A DNA stretch of 64,000 nt, taken from contig WEDG01000771.1 in NCBI GenBank assembly GCA_017591395.1, positions 186,001 to 250,000 of the forward strand, read 5' to 3'. The notes under the pieces are model-generated. The model was given only the letters and a program-made list of their open reading frames with translations, had not been told where the DNA came from and did no database searches. The position numbers and the translations under genes were made by a program. Below, piece after piece: positions 33,423-45,084 of this stretch. The stretch comes from Schistocephalus solidus. Its lineage: Eukaryota; Platyhelminthes; Cestoda; Diphyllobothriidea; Diphyllobothriidae. Within the stretch, counting starts at the first letter, position 1; each line of letters starts with the position of its first letter.

Positions 33423-33938
33423 TCAGCTTTGCAGCCAGCTGATTCGACTTGACGGGACGCGGCCAACATTACTGCACACTATTGCAAACACGGTTGAGTG
33501 GAAATGCCAAAAGACCGAGTTTCTTGATCCAGTCAAGGCCAAGTTAAGATTCGGGTGGTTAGTCAGGAAGCCTGTTCCTTTGAATTGAATGCCATCAAAA
33601 GAAACGTTACGTTTGAGCTCACTCGTGAGCCGGAGAATTCCTCCAGAAATATTCAGTGCCTTCTTGTTCGATGTGATCATCGGAGACCGTCCAATCATGT
33701 GCCAAATACACTTGGAGATGAGTGTGATCTCTGGGGCCGTATCGAGCTGGAGGTGTACTGGTTTGCCATTGATAATAACCGTAACGTACTTTCTCCGTGC
33801 CTTAAACGCAGTCTTTAAGGTAGTCAAAATGGAGTGAGACTTTGCACCGAAATGAGATGAAGGCATTTTGGGCCGCCTCGTCTTCCTATCGCATACCCTG
33901 GATTCGGAGGGTTGGCCTGCCGGGCAGTGATCTTCCAT
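33423..33938 (-). pseudogene. Gypsy aspartic protease region
   Basis: The frame contains VTVIINGKPVHLQLDTAPEI followed by TLIS, the retroviral-type protease active site (normally LDTG/S) with the third residue now Ala. GFLTNHPNLNLALTG is the downstream block preceding RT. Confidence 0.8.
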
Positions 33939-34840
33939 GTGACCTCGCTAGTGGCATTTCTGACAAACGTGCTTCTTGAATTGACAGAAACAAACGAAGT
34001 GCCAAGCACCCCATTACCAACATTCTGTTAGTGGTTTTCTGGTGGTTGAATCCTTGGGCTTATGTGGTGACATCGATTTTGTGTGGGTGACAGCCATAAA
34101 TGCTGGTGGCGGCAAGTGAGGAACTGTGTTGCTCCACAATGGCAGGATCATGCTTAAGATTCTTTAGCCGCTGACATTCGGCAGTCAATTTTTGTAGGGT
34201 TGAGTCGGGGCCCTGTTCAATTTTGCTGAGCAGACAGGTTCTGATTTCAGCATCACGGGGTGACTGCAGAGCGCACACGAAGATGAGGCACTTAAATTGA
34301 TCTTCTGTTATCGTTCACAGCTTTAACTTTACGCACTCGTGGTTGACAATACTGCCAAACATCAGAAAATTTTCTGTATTGCTCTTCACCAATTTGAGGC
34401 ACTGGTAGCGAATATTGAACAGTGATGACTTCTCCCTGAAGATCTCGGAAAGTTTTTTACCGGTTTCACGAACGTGAAATCACGAGGGTTCTTCGGCCGG
34501 AGCATATCAGTGTACCGCTCGTGCTCTTTGGTGCCCAATTAGCGTAATAAAAGGCGCATCTTCCATGCATCATCGGCTTTGACAAATTCAACGCGGAAAA
34601 TAAATTCCCAACGCTTAAAACAGGCATCGAAAGTCATACCCGAATCGGGATCGTAAATAAATTTAGTGATGCAAGCGGCAACTGCGTCCGATGACGTGGA
34701 CTGTTTCCCAGAGGATTCTGTATCAAATAATGCAAACTGAATTGTTGCATCAAGGATTCCATCATCTTTAAGTGGGCTGCCTCAAACGGAGCCTTTTGTT
34801 TCTGCAGAATAGACAATCATTGCTCCGCGGAAATAGACAT
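33820..34840 (-). pseudogene. Gypsy gag remnant
   Basis: An ATG at 34840-34838 lies only 21 bases inside the LTR and opens MSISAEQ, with an in-frame stop soon after, then LSILQKQKAPFEAAHLKMME. Further gag-like frames follow (34278-34060, LQSPRDAEIRTCLLSKIEQG). A zinc-knuckle-like segment CQKCH..GHMEDHCP lies near 33920-33970. Multiple stops. Confidence 0.7.
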
Positions 34841-34861
34841 AATGAGTTCTGCGTCGACAGC

Positions 34862-35214
34862 TGTTATGATCTTGCCACAAGCCTTGATGGTCGCCCGTCA
34901 AACAACGCGTCGATCGAATCCCCAAATGAGAACTGAACAGCAAGGGCGGAAGAATATAACTATTTTGCCGTATGCTAACAGCGATCCTTCAGGCAAACAA
35001 AAAAACGTACGAGTGTGTTCAAGGTCGGACGGGGATCGGACCAATCAACTAGTGGTCTTCAACGGGTAGCATCCCGACTGTTACAATGACTCATCCTGTC
35101 GGCAGCTCACGCTCGAACATCGCGTGCACGCCATATGGGTGGATCGATAGCGTAGCGTGGGAAGAGCCGTCAGGGCGGTGAATGAGCGATCGGTTAAGAC
35201 GGCTCCTCCTAACA
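34862..35214 (-). repeat. 5' LTR of the Gypsy element (353 bp)
   Basis: TGTTATGATCTTGCCACAAG at one end and GACGGCTCCTCCTAACA at the other give short inverted termini. It is the uninterrupted LTR copy. On the minus strand it precedes gag. Confidence 0.92.
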
Positions 35215-35219
35215 GAGTA

Positions 35220-36115
35220 GATCTCAGACTTGCGACGCCAGGACGCCGATCGATATTTCTCTCTTCATCGATTGCTCGCAGTCGCCCAAACTTCGCACCT
35301 GAGTGAGCAGAACTAACAGCGGACATATTTGGCGACTGGAGTGGCCTGAAGAGACCGCTTACGGCAACTACTTGCAGAGCTCTTGCATGCTCTTCTGCTC
35401 AGCTTATCCTACCTACTCCGTCTTCGCTGACTTTTGATTTGGGAAACCTTTATGTTGTCGATTTCATAACTTCGACATCCTCCCTGATGATAATATGGAG
35501 GGTTGAGGCCATGGTGCTAATTTACTGGATCCGCAGATGCTTGATGGGACAAATGTGCCCGGGATTCCCGTTGAAAATGTGTACTCGATGGCAGGGGTTG
35601 GATGCTGTCGTCATTGGTCCGTAACATTTGAGTCTTTCGGGACATCCTGTTTGACTTGGTCCGTTTCGCAGTTTACTGCTTTTCTATTTAGTGCAGTGCA
35701 GGTTATCAGTGGGATCCTCTCAGGCCTCAGAGTTTATTTTCGGGTAACTGATTAAAATATTCTTCGAGCGTATAAGCACGCAGACCTTCGCTAAAGTGTT
35801 GGATCCTACAGACCGCAAGGACCCAGGAAGTGAGCGAACGCTATTAGATCTGTCTTACGGAGGCTCAGACAGAGTTCCTGCAACATGGATTCGGTCTCAT
35901 CAAAGTCGATGCTGATGTGGTTGCCATCACTGTTGCCTTTGGAATGGCGCCTCACCAGACCGATGTCACATCCGCATCAACAGACCACTTTTAAACTCGC
36001 ATCACCTCCCTACTCATATCACAGCAACAAACCCGTTCTTTATTGGACAGGATCCAGAGCCTTTTAGAGAAGTAAAAGCCGATACCGCAATAGTCATTCT
36101 ATTCCTAATAAAAGT
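35220..36115. other. No supported gene
   Basis: Flank of the Gypsy element. No domain or repeat recognised. Confidence 0.45.
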
Positions 36116-36119
36116 TGGT

Positions 36120-37250
36120 TGACAGTTGCCCATGAAAAGATGGAATATCGAAACAAAGTCTTGATACTCCGCAATGATTGTGATTCTTATAAAATCAAAA
36201 TGTCCCCTGACTTAATTCGTTGTGGGCGAAAAAGGGTCAGTCCTCTGACCTCACTCCTCCTTCCGGCCAATAACCGCATTCGGATTACACCGGCATGTGC
36301 TCTTGCCTACCGCTTGCCATAAAAGCTGGTATTCTCAACGGTAGTATAACGAACAATGGTGGCTTTTTCAAGCGTGTCATTCAGTGACTTGCTGCATCTA
36401 CATAACAATAATTATGACCTATCAACAATACACTTCAATTCACCACTTCTGAGGCACCACTTTTAGGCATTTTTTACTTTAAAGGTACGGCATACGAACA
36501 AATCCTGAGCATCCCGACCGCTTAACTACTTGCTAACCTCATGGTTCAGGAGGTTTTCAAAAAGACATAGAAAACGACTATTTGAAGAGTACGACGCTAA
36601 ATTTTGGCAGGCCTACGTTGATGACATCTTAGTTATCATTGACCTCGACAAGACTGACTTATATTAAGAAAGATTCAAGTCAGTCATCCCCTATCTACAC
36701 TTCACGATGGACAGGGAAGTGGAGATGGAATTCCATGCTTGAATGTTCCGTTTCGTGACAATTCAGGTGAGCAGCTACCGATAGCATTGTAAGGAAACCG
36801 ACCAGGACACTGCAAATACACAGTAACAACAAAAACCGCCCATGGTAACACAAAAATAATGCATATGGAAACCATACTGACTGATGGAAACGTATTGCAG
36901 CCTGGCAGCTGTCACAGGGAAAGAAATCAAACTTATCAGATCACCCTTCACAATCAAAGACGGTGCATGTGCATTCGTTGAGAGAGGCCGAATGCCGTAA
37001 TAGAGACAAATGAAAAGGGTAGTCAGGTGAAATTATGCCAGAAAATTTCGTATATGAAAGCAGTCTGAGATGCCGTAGGTAGGTCTCTTGCGTCACCAGA
37101 AATAGGAACCACTCAATTTCACGATTAAACAGTCAGTCAAGAAAATGATAAGGCCAAAGATTCAATTCTTAGTTGGGAAAAGTCAGTCATTGCCTACAGT
37201 GCAGCTGCAGAAAGTGCCTTCATCATTTCTTTGGAATACATATTTTTTTA
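36120..37250 (+). mobile_element. Penelope-like element 5, very decayed
   Basis: The strongest block is at about 36575-36660: EEYDAKFWQAYVDDILVIID (RT palm with YVDD), followed by RFKSVIPYLHFTMDREVEME in the same frame after a stop. The upstream frame 36119-36322 fits the thumb-proximal N-terminal region only weakly. No GIY-YIG domain recognised. Confidence 0.65.
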
Positions 37251-37759
37251 ATATTTAAATAATGCCTATTTTAGTAGCGAAAATTCCTATTGAAAAATGC
37301 AAAAGACAATTTGGTGAGCATACGTTAGCTTTCGATAAATTCTCCTCAGGCCTTTTTATTTATATAAATGTGTAACTATGTCAAATATGCGGATAAGTAG
37401 AACAAATTGTACGGTTGTCAGGGTGGGGGGACGGAGGGGGAAAGAAACAAAATTGCAGTCCGTTTTCTGATCATGGTCAGAGGGAGGGTGGCCGCCGGCA
37501 AAGGTAATTAGATGCGGGCGGCTAAATTGGTGGCTTTCGGCCACGGTAATTTCGGTGCCTGTATAAAGCTCTTTTGAGCGCACAGGACCGGTTTGCGTAA
37601 ACTGATTGCAGCTGTTTCTGCCGTAGCCAACAGACGCTGTCCAAGTAATTTTGAATAGGTTGAGGGAACCTTGTAAATTGCCCGGAAGGCCTCTTTGACA
37701 TTTTCACGAGGGCCTGTGTCTACCACATGCGCGAGGATAGAGCTGTTTATGTTCTTTAT

Positions 37760-38068
37760 CTACCCCTTTCCTAACCATGCTGGAAGGTGTTCTCGTACTC
37801 TTTTGGACAAATGTCGGCTCGTGTGACCGATATAGTCTGCTCCACAGGAGCAGGTGAAAGAATAAATGCAAATTGAGGTGTTCTGGGCTGGCAGTTTGCC
37901 CTTGCGTCCTCCGTATAGAATGGGAGCAGTCGAGAAAAGTGCATGGACATCAGCTGCTGAAAAGGTACTTGAAACAGCTTGGCTAAGGCGCCTTCGTAAG
38001 AATTCACTTGCTGCGTCCCCTTGAAAAGGGACCCTGATGAATTGTTGTTTCTTGTTTGCCGTAAGCAA
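37760..38068 (-). pseudogene. PLE 6 GIY-YIG domain
   Basis: The frame reads FIRVPFQGDAASEFLRRRLS, then ICIYSFTCSCGADYIGHTSR and HLSKRVREHLPAW. The Cys pair and YIG core are kept. It resembles PLE 1 at 6.5 kb. Confidence 0.85.
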
Positions 38069-38626
38069 TCACAGCTTTGGTGGTCTTTTGGTTACATTCT
38101 TAGCAGTAAATATATCTGGATATCCATTCTGTTGAAAAGTACTTTCTACAAACTTAAGCTTTTCGTCTATGCTATTAGCCGAGCAGATCATTTTCGCCCT
38201 TTGTGAGAGACTGCGCATGAAATTACGCTTAAATTTCAGCTGTACACACTTCCCAAAGTGGGTATATTGTCCGGACCATGTCTTCTTACGATAGACACTA
38301 CGTCGAATACTCCCGTCAGGCCTTCTACTCAGAAGCACGTCCAGGAAAGGGAGCGATCCGGATTGTTCCTCTTCCAGTGTAAATTTGATTGACAGGTGCA
38401 CCTGATTTATGGTATCCATTACAGCTGAAATTTTCATTTGTTCAGATGCAACCGCAAAGATATCATCCACATAATGCCCATAAAATTTTGGAATATTAAT
38501 TTGTGGACGAAGCTGTAAAACTTCCAGCTTGCCCATGAAAATATTCGCCAGAGGTAGGCCAAGGGGTGAGCCCATAGCTTCTCCGTCTAACTGTCTGTAC
38601 AAGTTGTTGTTAAATAGTAACTGCAT
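38069..38626 (-). pseudogene. PLE 6 reverse transcriptase, palm to thumb
   Basis: A 185-codon frame with GEAMGSPLGLPLANIF, YVDDIFAVA (catalytic residues intact), SGSLPFLDVLLSRRPDGS, VYRKKTWSGQYTHF and KRNFMRSLSQRA. The preceding motif-A segment (SLDISYLF) is in the frame 38793-38587, so one frameshift splits the RT. Confidence 0.88.
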
Positions 38627-39652
38627 TTTAATAACATTTCCTTGAGCGCATTCACTGGTATTCCTATATCTTGTTGGCTGGACGTAATGAATTCACAGAT
38701 GAAGTTGACTGTCTCCGTGACTGGCACATTCGTAAAAAGATACGATATATCCAATGAAAACATCGTCATGCCGTTCAGGTCAAGGTTCTTCACGCCTTCA
38801 ACGAACTCAAAGGTATCTCGGTAGCTATGCGGCGCTAGCTGATCCTGTATGGGCTTAAGTTTGTCCGCTAACCATTTTGCTATCGCATGTTACGGTGAGT
38901 TCCTCATATCTAGGATGGGACGAACGGGTGTGCCATCTTTGTGGATCTTTGGTAAGCCGTACAATCGAGGTACATGCGCGCCGATGAGGTGGAGGCGCTC
39001 TAGGTCATTTTCGATTATCAGACCTTCCGTTTGATGTCTTTTCAAACAGTCAGTCAGTTGTGATCCTACCTCATCAGTCCGGTCCTTCTACTTTTCTGTC
39101 TTTATAAACCTTTTTTTGTTTTACACATGGAGAGATTCAAAGATCTCCGGCACAACAAAGATGTCCTCATAACGAGGCCAGATAAGGGAATACGCGTTGT
39201 CTTAGTGGACAGAACAGATTTTTAAATGAAACTACAATCAATTTGGTCAGACAGGTAAATGTGTCGGATAGTAAGCATTCACTGGAGATTCACCCGCAAG
39301 GCTAAAATCTGTTCCTGCATTTCAGTTAGCACAACGCACTTTTTACTATAAACAGACAATACATGTTCATCACATAATCAACAGAATCGTACGATCAGTA
39401 GGTTTTCCGCACAAATTCAGAAACGGAAGAGTGTTAGACACAATTTAACGTTCACAGTAGATTGCGTGAATAAGTCTACAAGGACGATTCCAAAAGTAAT
39501 ATTTATTTCTGAACAGCTGTGCTGAAGAGGTGACATGGTTGGTTCATAATGAATAACGGCGATCATTGCCCTTTACGGGTGACAACATTCTAAATACTAT
39601 CCGACGACGGATGCGATGCACCATTTAAAGGACATACAATGCTGCCAAACTC

Positions 39653-40039
39653 ATGTGTTGCACTCCTACTAAGCCCCCATCTATCTCACGAGCTAAGGAT
39701 GCCCTGCCAGTGCACGCCACTTCAAATTGTGTTTACGAATTTACATACACTTTGGGATGCAAGTACATTGGGCGAACGCAAAGACAATTGGCAGCCAGGT
39801 CCCTTGAGCACCTGCCCAGGTGGCTTCTAAAGCAGGAAGACAAAATCCAACTTTCTTATATAAAGAAACACTTGCTTGATACCGGTCACTCCGTTGAACC
39901 TAAAACACCAGTCCGTTTACTTGTAATGGCACGAACAACACGTGTATTGCGCTACCTGGAAGCGGCCTATCTTCGGCGGTTGAAACCGGACCTGTGTAAC
40001 CAGTTGGAGCATGTGGTCAGTCAAAATCTTTCGTGGTAA
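39653..40039 (+). pseudogene. PLE 7 GIY-YIG and C-terminus
   Basis: A 129-codon frame: the CVYEF...CKYIGRTQRQLAARSLEHLP nuclease core, then RYLEAAYLRRLKPDLCNQL. The RT is missing upstream. It ends with a stop after NLSW. Confidence 0.85.
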
Positions 40040-40933
40040 CCTTTAGCTCCTTGATTTACACATTTCCGTTAGTTTGTCCTATTCCCCACTTATCCGTCTC
40101 ATAATGTTTTAAGTTACATACTTTATTGATTAGCCTTACGGCACTAAACCACTGCCCTTGCTCTTTTGCATCGCTTTTTCTGAATGAATTCAAAGTTCCT
40201 GTATTCTCTCATTCGTTATTTGTGTTATGCAGTGATGAGCTGTCGAGCACTTCGTTCGGTTCAATAAACCCTGCTCTATTCACTTGCTTTAAATATCCAC
40301 AGAATGAAGAATCTGAGTTGTCCTTACATTTAACACGTTGTTTTTATGAGACGTCAAATCCGCCGAACTTTTTTATAGCTAAGTGCCACTCGCAAACCTG
40401 CATATAATTTCTATGATGGTATTTAATCGCCACCAAACAACTTTTAAACGTCTTCAGACGGTAAATAATTCGTTAACATGCATTTGCATTTTGAAGCCAT
40501 GCCTTTGCTACTTATTTCCACTTCCTTTTCGTACTTCATGATGCTTGCTATATTTTTATGCAAACCTTGTCAAGGTTGTACAATTGTTTGAGTTTCATTC
40601 TGTCTGAAACTATACCGAGGACGAGGACATTCCAGCATCTAGAACGTGCAGTTTATTTGGCTGAGCTTGTAGACAGTTATATTTCGTGGTTCCGGCCATC
40701 GATTTATCTTCTCTTCTTGCTCTGCATCAGCAAACTGTGGCGCGTCTTTGTCACCATTTGTGAAATTGTATTGTGCTATCTTATTGTTAAACATCTACGT
40801 GGGTATAAACTCTCGCCCGCTATTTTGACGTACTAAATACTTAAGGTCAAAGAGTATCTAGAAAATTGTCGGCTTAATCCAACATTTAGCCTTTAACGGC
40901 CTTATCTCGCAACCTTCTAGACCGGGCGAAGGT

Positions 40934-41134
40934 TTGCCTTTAAAGAAACACTTGCTTGATACCGGTCACTCCGCTGAACCTAAAACATCATTCCGTGTAC
41001 TTGTTCGGGCACGAACAACACGTACATTGCGCTACCTGGAACTGGCCTATCTTCGGCGGTTGAAACCGGATCTGTGTAAACAGTTGGAGCATGTGGTCAG
41101 TCTAAATCTTCCGTGCTCTAGCTCCTTGATTTAA
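40934..41134 (+). pseudogene. Duplicate of PLE 7 C-terminus
   Basis: Repeats LKKHLLDTGHSAEPKTSFRV through YLRRLKPDLCKQLEHVVS with a few substitutions relative to 39862-40039, and continues into the same 3' untranslated sequence. Confidence 0.85.
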
Positions 41135-41399
41135 TCATTTTCCTTTACTTTGTCCTATCCCCTACTTGTCTGTTTCATAATTTTTTAAAGTTACTAACTT
41201 TATTCATTAGCCACTTACCTTGCTGTTTTGCATCAAGTTTTTTGTACGAATTCAACTTTCCTTTATTCAATCATTCGTGTATTTTTATGCACCGACGGGA
41301 TGCAGCTGATGAGCTGTTGCGCACTATGTTAGGTAAAATAACTCCTGTTCCATTCACCTGTTTTTGATCATTGCGTTAGCATATTTATCGCAGGCTATA

Positions 41400-43760
41400 A
41401 AGAGAAGGCCTGTGAAAGAGAAGCTTATGAAACTAAAGCTAACATCAAGACCAGCTCTCATGTATCGTCTAATGTTTAAAATTTTGATTGGAATAGAGGA
41501 GGCATATTGCTTTTAAGAGATCCACTACCATATCACAAACAACAATGCAATCACCATCAACGACGTCACCCGAGCAAATTCTGGTAGAACCAATCAATTA
41601 AATGTGAACAAACGATGTCGTTCATAAAAGACCAAATTGAATCAGGAAAAATAGCTAAGAGATAAACTCCAGTTATTCCTTGAAGGAAAAAAGGAATTCC
41701 AAAAGCAAAAAAATCCTAATTCTCTACAAACGTGGTCAGAAGTGCTCAAGAGCCGGCCCCCACTTAAGCGCGCACAATTGGAGGTGGTTTGAGAAGAAAC
41801 CATAATATTTGATTTTTGTATGGTTTACGTGAATAGACTCAGATGTTTGATCTATTTTATTTTAGGGTGATAAGAAATATTGCCCATTTGCAATTGTAAT
41901 GGAGATTTTGCCAGCTTACGCTCCTTACAAACATTACTGACCATCATTCACTATCTGAAAATTTTTTTATAAAAACTTGCTTTTATGCTCTTTGCGTGCG
42001 GCTCGTGGTCTAAAAACCTTGTTTCCTACACGACCTGACTAGAGCGTTGCGTAGCGCGATAAAATGCGTTGTTAGGGAAGGTTGTTAGGGTGTGGCTCTT
42101 GAATTTTTTCCGATATTTCAATGCGCAAATGTCACAGTGCAACTTCCGAGGGCGGAAAAAGGAATGTATTAGTTTAAAGGCAAAACAATATTTGTTTTTA
42201 AAAGCGGCAATGAGCTCCTTATCAGAGAAACGTTTAATCGTTGAAAGAGCTCAGAATTGACATTTTTTCTTAGGAAACAAAAGTTTGGAAGAAAAAACCC
42301 TTATGTCAGTTAACACTATTTAAACTAGTTTATTTATATCAATATTCATCCGTGTAATTTCGTAGTCATTGAAATTCTGATTTCTGCTTACCTTAGAGGG
42401 TATTAATACGTTTTCCAAACCATCTATCGTAGATTAGGCTCGAGGCTCTGAACACTCTGTTATTCATCACAATAAACAAAATTTGCGTGTATGTGTCGTA
42501 TGATATTTCACTAAACTCTACGCATATGTTTTTGGCGTGTGGAAAATAATTTTTTTCTGGATGGGCAGTGGTTTGGTTAAGCATTGGCAATCATTTTTCG
42601 ATTGAAAATGGTGTACTTTATTGATTTTCTTCCTATCAGTCTGCTTATAAGGTCAGTTAAGGTAACACGTAGAACATCATCTAATCAACCATGGATTTTA
42701 TGAGCCCCTCCTTCAATCTTGTTTACCGTTTTTTAATGTCAAAGTACAAGTCTTAAAAGGAAAAGAATTGTGCCTTTATAAAGGAGTTGTTTGAAAATTG
42801 CTATTGTGTCATACATTTCTAGTGTCCGTTATTCTCTTTTTCCCAAAGGATGCTACCAAAGCTTGCATACTTTTCTAATAAGAATAACTTCGATTGACAT
42901 TTTGAAGCTTATCGACACTTTTTCAGGACAAAACATCATCTTATTTTTCTGAGAAACACCTACGCCAGCATGATATAACTTCAGTTGCAAAATCAACTTG
43001 AGCAGAGGATCCTAAATTATTATTTTGAGGCATACACTAGTAGCTAACACACTTGGAAAAAAGAATGTGATTTAGGCTTGAACTTTGAAACCTATGAGGA
43101 AAGGATGGCGTCCAAAAACATTTGAGGCCAGAAACTAGATTGCGGATATTCCATGCAAGTTATTCAATTAAATTGGTTTTCGGCTACCACACGGATGTAA
43201 GCTGCCTTACATTCTCAACTTTATCTTGCTTACTGTTGCTAAATTTATAAATAATCTGAACAAACCTGGATGATATGCCATAATCCCACTGATATCTTTT
43301 CGTCAACGCTTCCAACATGCTTCTTTTCAAATTGTCGTGAGAAATTTGACCAGTATTGGCAGGTTACATTGAAGTTACTTTAATCGTCGTTCATATATTG
43401 TAATGCTTTACTATACCGAAAAACGTTTCAAATTATCTAACCAGAAAACTAAACAATTTTGTTGAACTTAACCCTTACGCATTTTAGATTCGAGTTTTTC
43501 ATTTAGTCGCAATGGTATGCATTGCGGGAAATACAACCGATTTATTCCAACTAGATATCGCCTGAACGTATTATTCTAATTACTTCAGAAAAAAATTAGT
43601 TTCTTCAATCCAAAACTTTAAATGTATGCAATATGCAAACATGGTTTTCGAATAAGTACTATCCTTTAAAATTATTCCTGCTTAAAAAGTGATTCCTGAT
43701 TAAGTATAGACCTAGATCTCTTATCAGCTTCTACCTAAATAAAAAGCGCAGAATACCAAT
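41400..43760. other. AT-rich stretch without supported gene
   Basis: No exon-like frame or recognised repeat. Confidence 0.5.
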
Positions 43761-43764
43761 ATTT

Positions 43765-43945
43765 TTGGCTTTTATACTTCATGGTCAGTTTGAAAGAAAC
43801 AAACTTATAGGTTTTCCTGATAGAATTGAACTGGCGAGTGCCAGGATGCTTTTCAAAAGTAAAAGATGCAGTCGCTGGGACAGGAAGTTGATTTGCCTGA
43901 CGTTTAGGATTCTCACTCATCTTGACCCAGAACTTCAGGATTTGG
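43765..43945 (-). mobile_element. Inverted PLE 3' tail fragment
   Basis: The minus strand reads GAGAATCCTAAACGTCAGGC and then AACTTCCTGTCCCAGCGACT, the same tail as after PLE 8 at 45000-45040 but in the opposite direction. It abuts the PLE 8 RT fragment. Confidence 0.7.
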
Positions 43946-45080
43946 ATGTGACCTTTCTGGGTGTTTACGTTTGTCACAAAGATTGTGGTGGTCTGAAAAC
44001 CAAAGTGTTCAGGAAAGCGAGAAATACGATATAAGGACTGAATTTCAACAGCAGCCACCTGATTTGTCACAAACGCAGTTGCATAAGGGGACGCTACCAG
44101 TGCGTCGAGACGCATCGCCGTGAAACGAAAGTCAAGGTTGCTAAATTACCATATCTTCTAAGAGTACTGAGAGCCAAGGGCTACTCGCGCAAATTTTTCA
44201 ACCAGTTTATATGCTAATGACACGGGGCGCCAAATCCAACCGACCTTTAATTTCGGCAAACTCCTCCATATGTGAAGAACGGTTCGGAAGCCGTCAGCCA
44301 CATTCACCTTCCATGTGTATTTTGGATTGCGTATAGGACAGAAGTAGCCGTCAGGCGCCGGGTCATGAGGCCAAAAGACCCACTGCCACGGCAGGAAATG
44401 TCTGGCATCGTTTATTGGATCTGGTGCAGTTGGGCACAAAGCAAGTATGGTGGAGAAACAGAGAGATAAGTTCTTACGCAAATGGCCAAGCAGGCAGATG
44501 TGGGGAGGAGGTAATACGTTAGGTCTCAGGCTGCAGCTCACTCGAAGGGACCTGGGCATATTTTTAAGTTTGACGAGGCCAGACTCCTCATAGTGTTGAT
44601 AACTATGTGTGTTTCATGCTGCCCGATTCATGGCCCGCAGTCCATTGACAAGCGCAACGAACTCTCGTTCCCATATTCTGTGCTGCAGCATCGCCAGAGC
44701 ATGGGAATGAGTCACGTATGGAGGACCTGGGTGATCAACACCTCCAATGAGAGTGCGCCAACTTGCCGGGTCATTAGCACATGAACATCCAATATGAATG
44801 ATGAAATCACAGACAGTAACGACTCAGATGCGGATGGGTAGGCCACTATCGCACCATTTACGACCCCAAACAGTGATCGCGAGGGCTGCTACTTGTTATA
44901 CGCCTGTCATCACGGGGCCACTTTGTTCTATAAATACTGTTCATTTGGTGCCTCTATCACCCTTAGCTGCCACTGTCTCTGATGATGGGTTCAAATGAGA
45001 ATCCGAAACGTCAGACCAATAAACTTATTGTTCCAGCGATCGCATCTTCTCTATGTTTATTGGTTTTGCGATCTTTATTT
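43946..45080 (+). mobile_element. Penelope-like element 8 (RT end, GIY-YIG, tail)
   Basis: Plus strand: DLDVTFLGVYVCHKDCGGLK and TKVFRKARNT (RT end, 43940-44030), CHKRSCIRGRYQCVETHRRE (44060-44120), VRRRVMRPKDPLPRQEMSGI and VYWIWCSWAQSKYGGETERQ (GIY-YIG, 44350-44470), then GPQSIDKRNELSFPYSVLQH near 44640-44690. Several frameshifts. The tail carries a hammerhead-like motif. Confidence 0.82.
44975..45016 (+). ncRNA. Hammerhead-like motif in PLE 8 tail
   Basis: Stem I GTCT/AGAC (44975-44978 with 45013-45016), an intact CTGATGA at 44979-44985, one unpaired T, a 6-bp stem II GGGTTC/GAATCC with 6-base loop, GAAAC and GTC. Stem III is only the palindrome ACGT, which would need dimers, as reported for minimal hammerheads in Penelope elements. 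The extra T is non-canonical. Confidence 0.55.
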
Positions 45081-45084
45081 GATC

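Larger units (their letters stand above)
30092..35214 (-). mobile_element. Ty3/Gypsy LTR retrotransposon (inactive)
   Basis: LTR 34862-35214 is directly repeated at 30092-30802 (the latter with a SINE inserted). Ends are TGTTA...TAACA in the upper LTR. Both outer flanks are GAGTA (30087-30091 and 35215-35219), a 5-bp target duplication. Minus-strand order gag, protease, RT, RNase H, integrase is the Ty3/Gypsy order; the integrase resembles the K02A2.6/Mag-type group (inference). Stops and frameshifts throughout. Confidence 0.93.
37320..39100 (-). mobile_element. Penelope-like element 6 (RT plus GIY-YIG)
   Basis: Minus-strand order: LYGLPKIHKDGTPVRPILDM (about 38990-38900), MTMFSLDISYLFTNVPVTET (38770), EAMGSPLGLPLANIFMGKLE and HYVDDIFAVASEQ (38626-38069), GIY-YIG (38068-37760) and C-terminus (37726-37508). 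The tail at 37350-37327 has CTGAGGA, a GA/TC stem and GAAA. It is a different subfamily from PLE 3 and PLE 9. Confidence 0.9.
39110..41400 (+). mobile_element. Penelope-like element 7 with duplicated 3' end
   Basis: An N-terminal piece (RHNKDVLITRPDKGIRVVLV, about 39150-39230) is head to head with PLE 6. After a deletion, 39653-40039 gives GIY-YIG (CVYEFTYTLGCKYIGRTQRQ) and C-terminus (KKHLLDTGHSVEPKTPVRLL). The segment 39862-40300 is repeated at 40944-41370, including the non-coding part after the stop, so the 3' end is present twice about 1.08 kb apart. Penelope elements often carry such partial terminal repeats. Confidence 0.85.

Noticed and set aside
41300..41345. CTGATGAGCTG in the PLE 7 tail as a hammerhead
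   Set aside because: No GAAA at a suitable distance in either copy of the tail.
44158..44559. 133-codon minus-strand ORF
   Set aside because: It is antisense to the PLE 8 GIY-YIG region on the plus strand.
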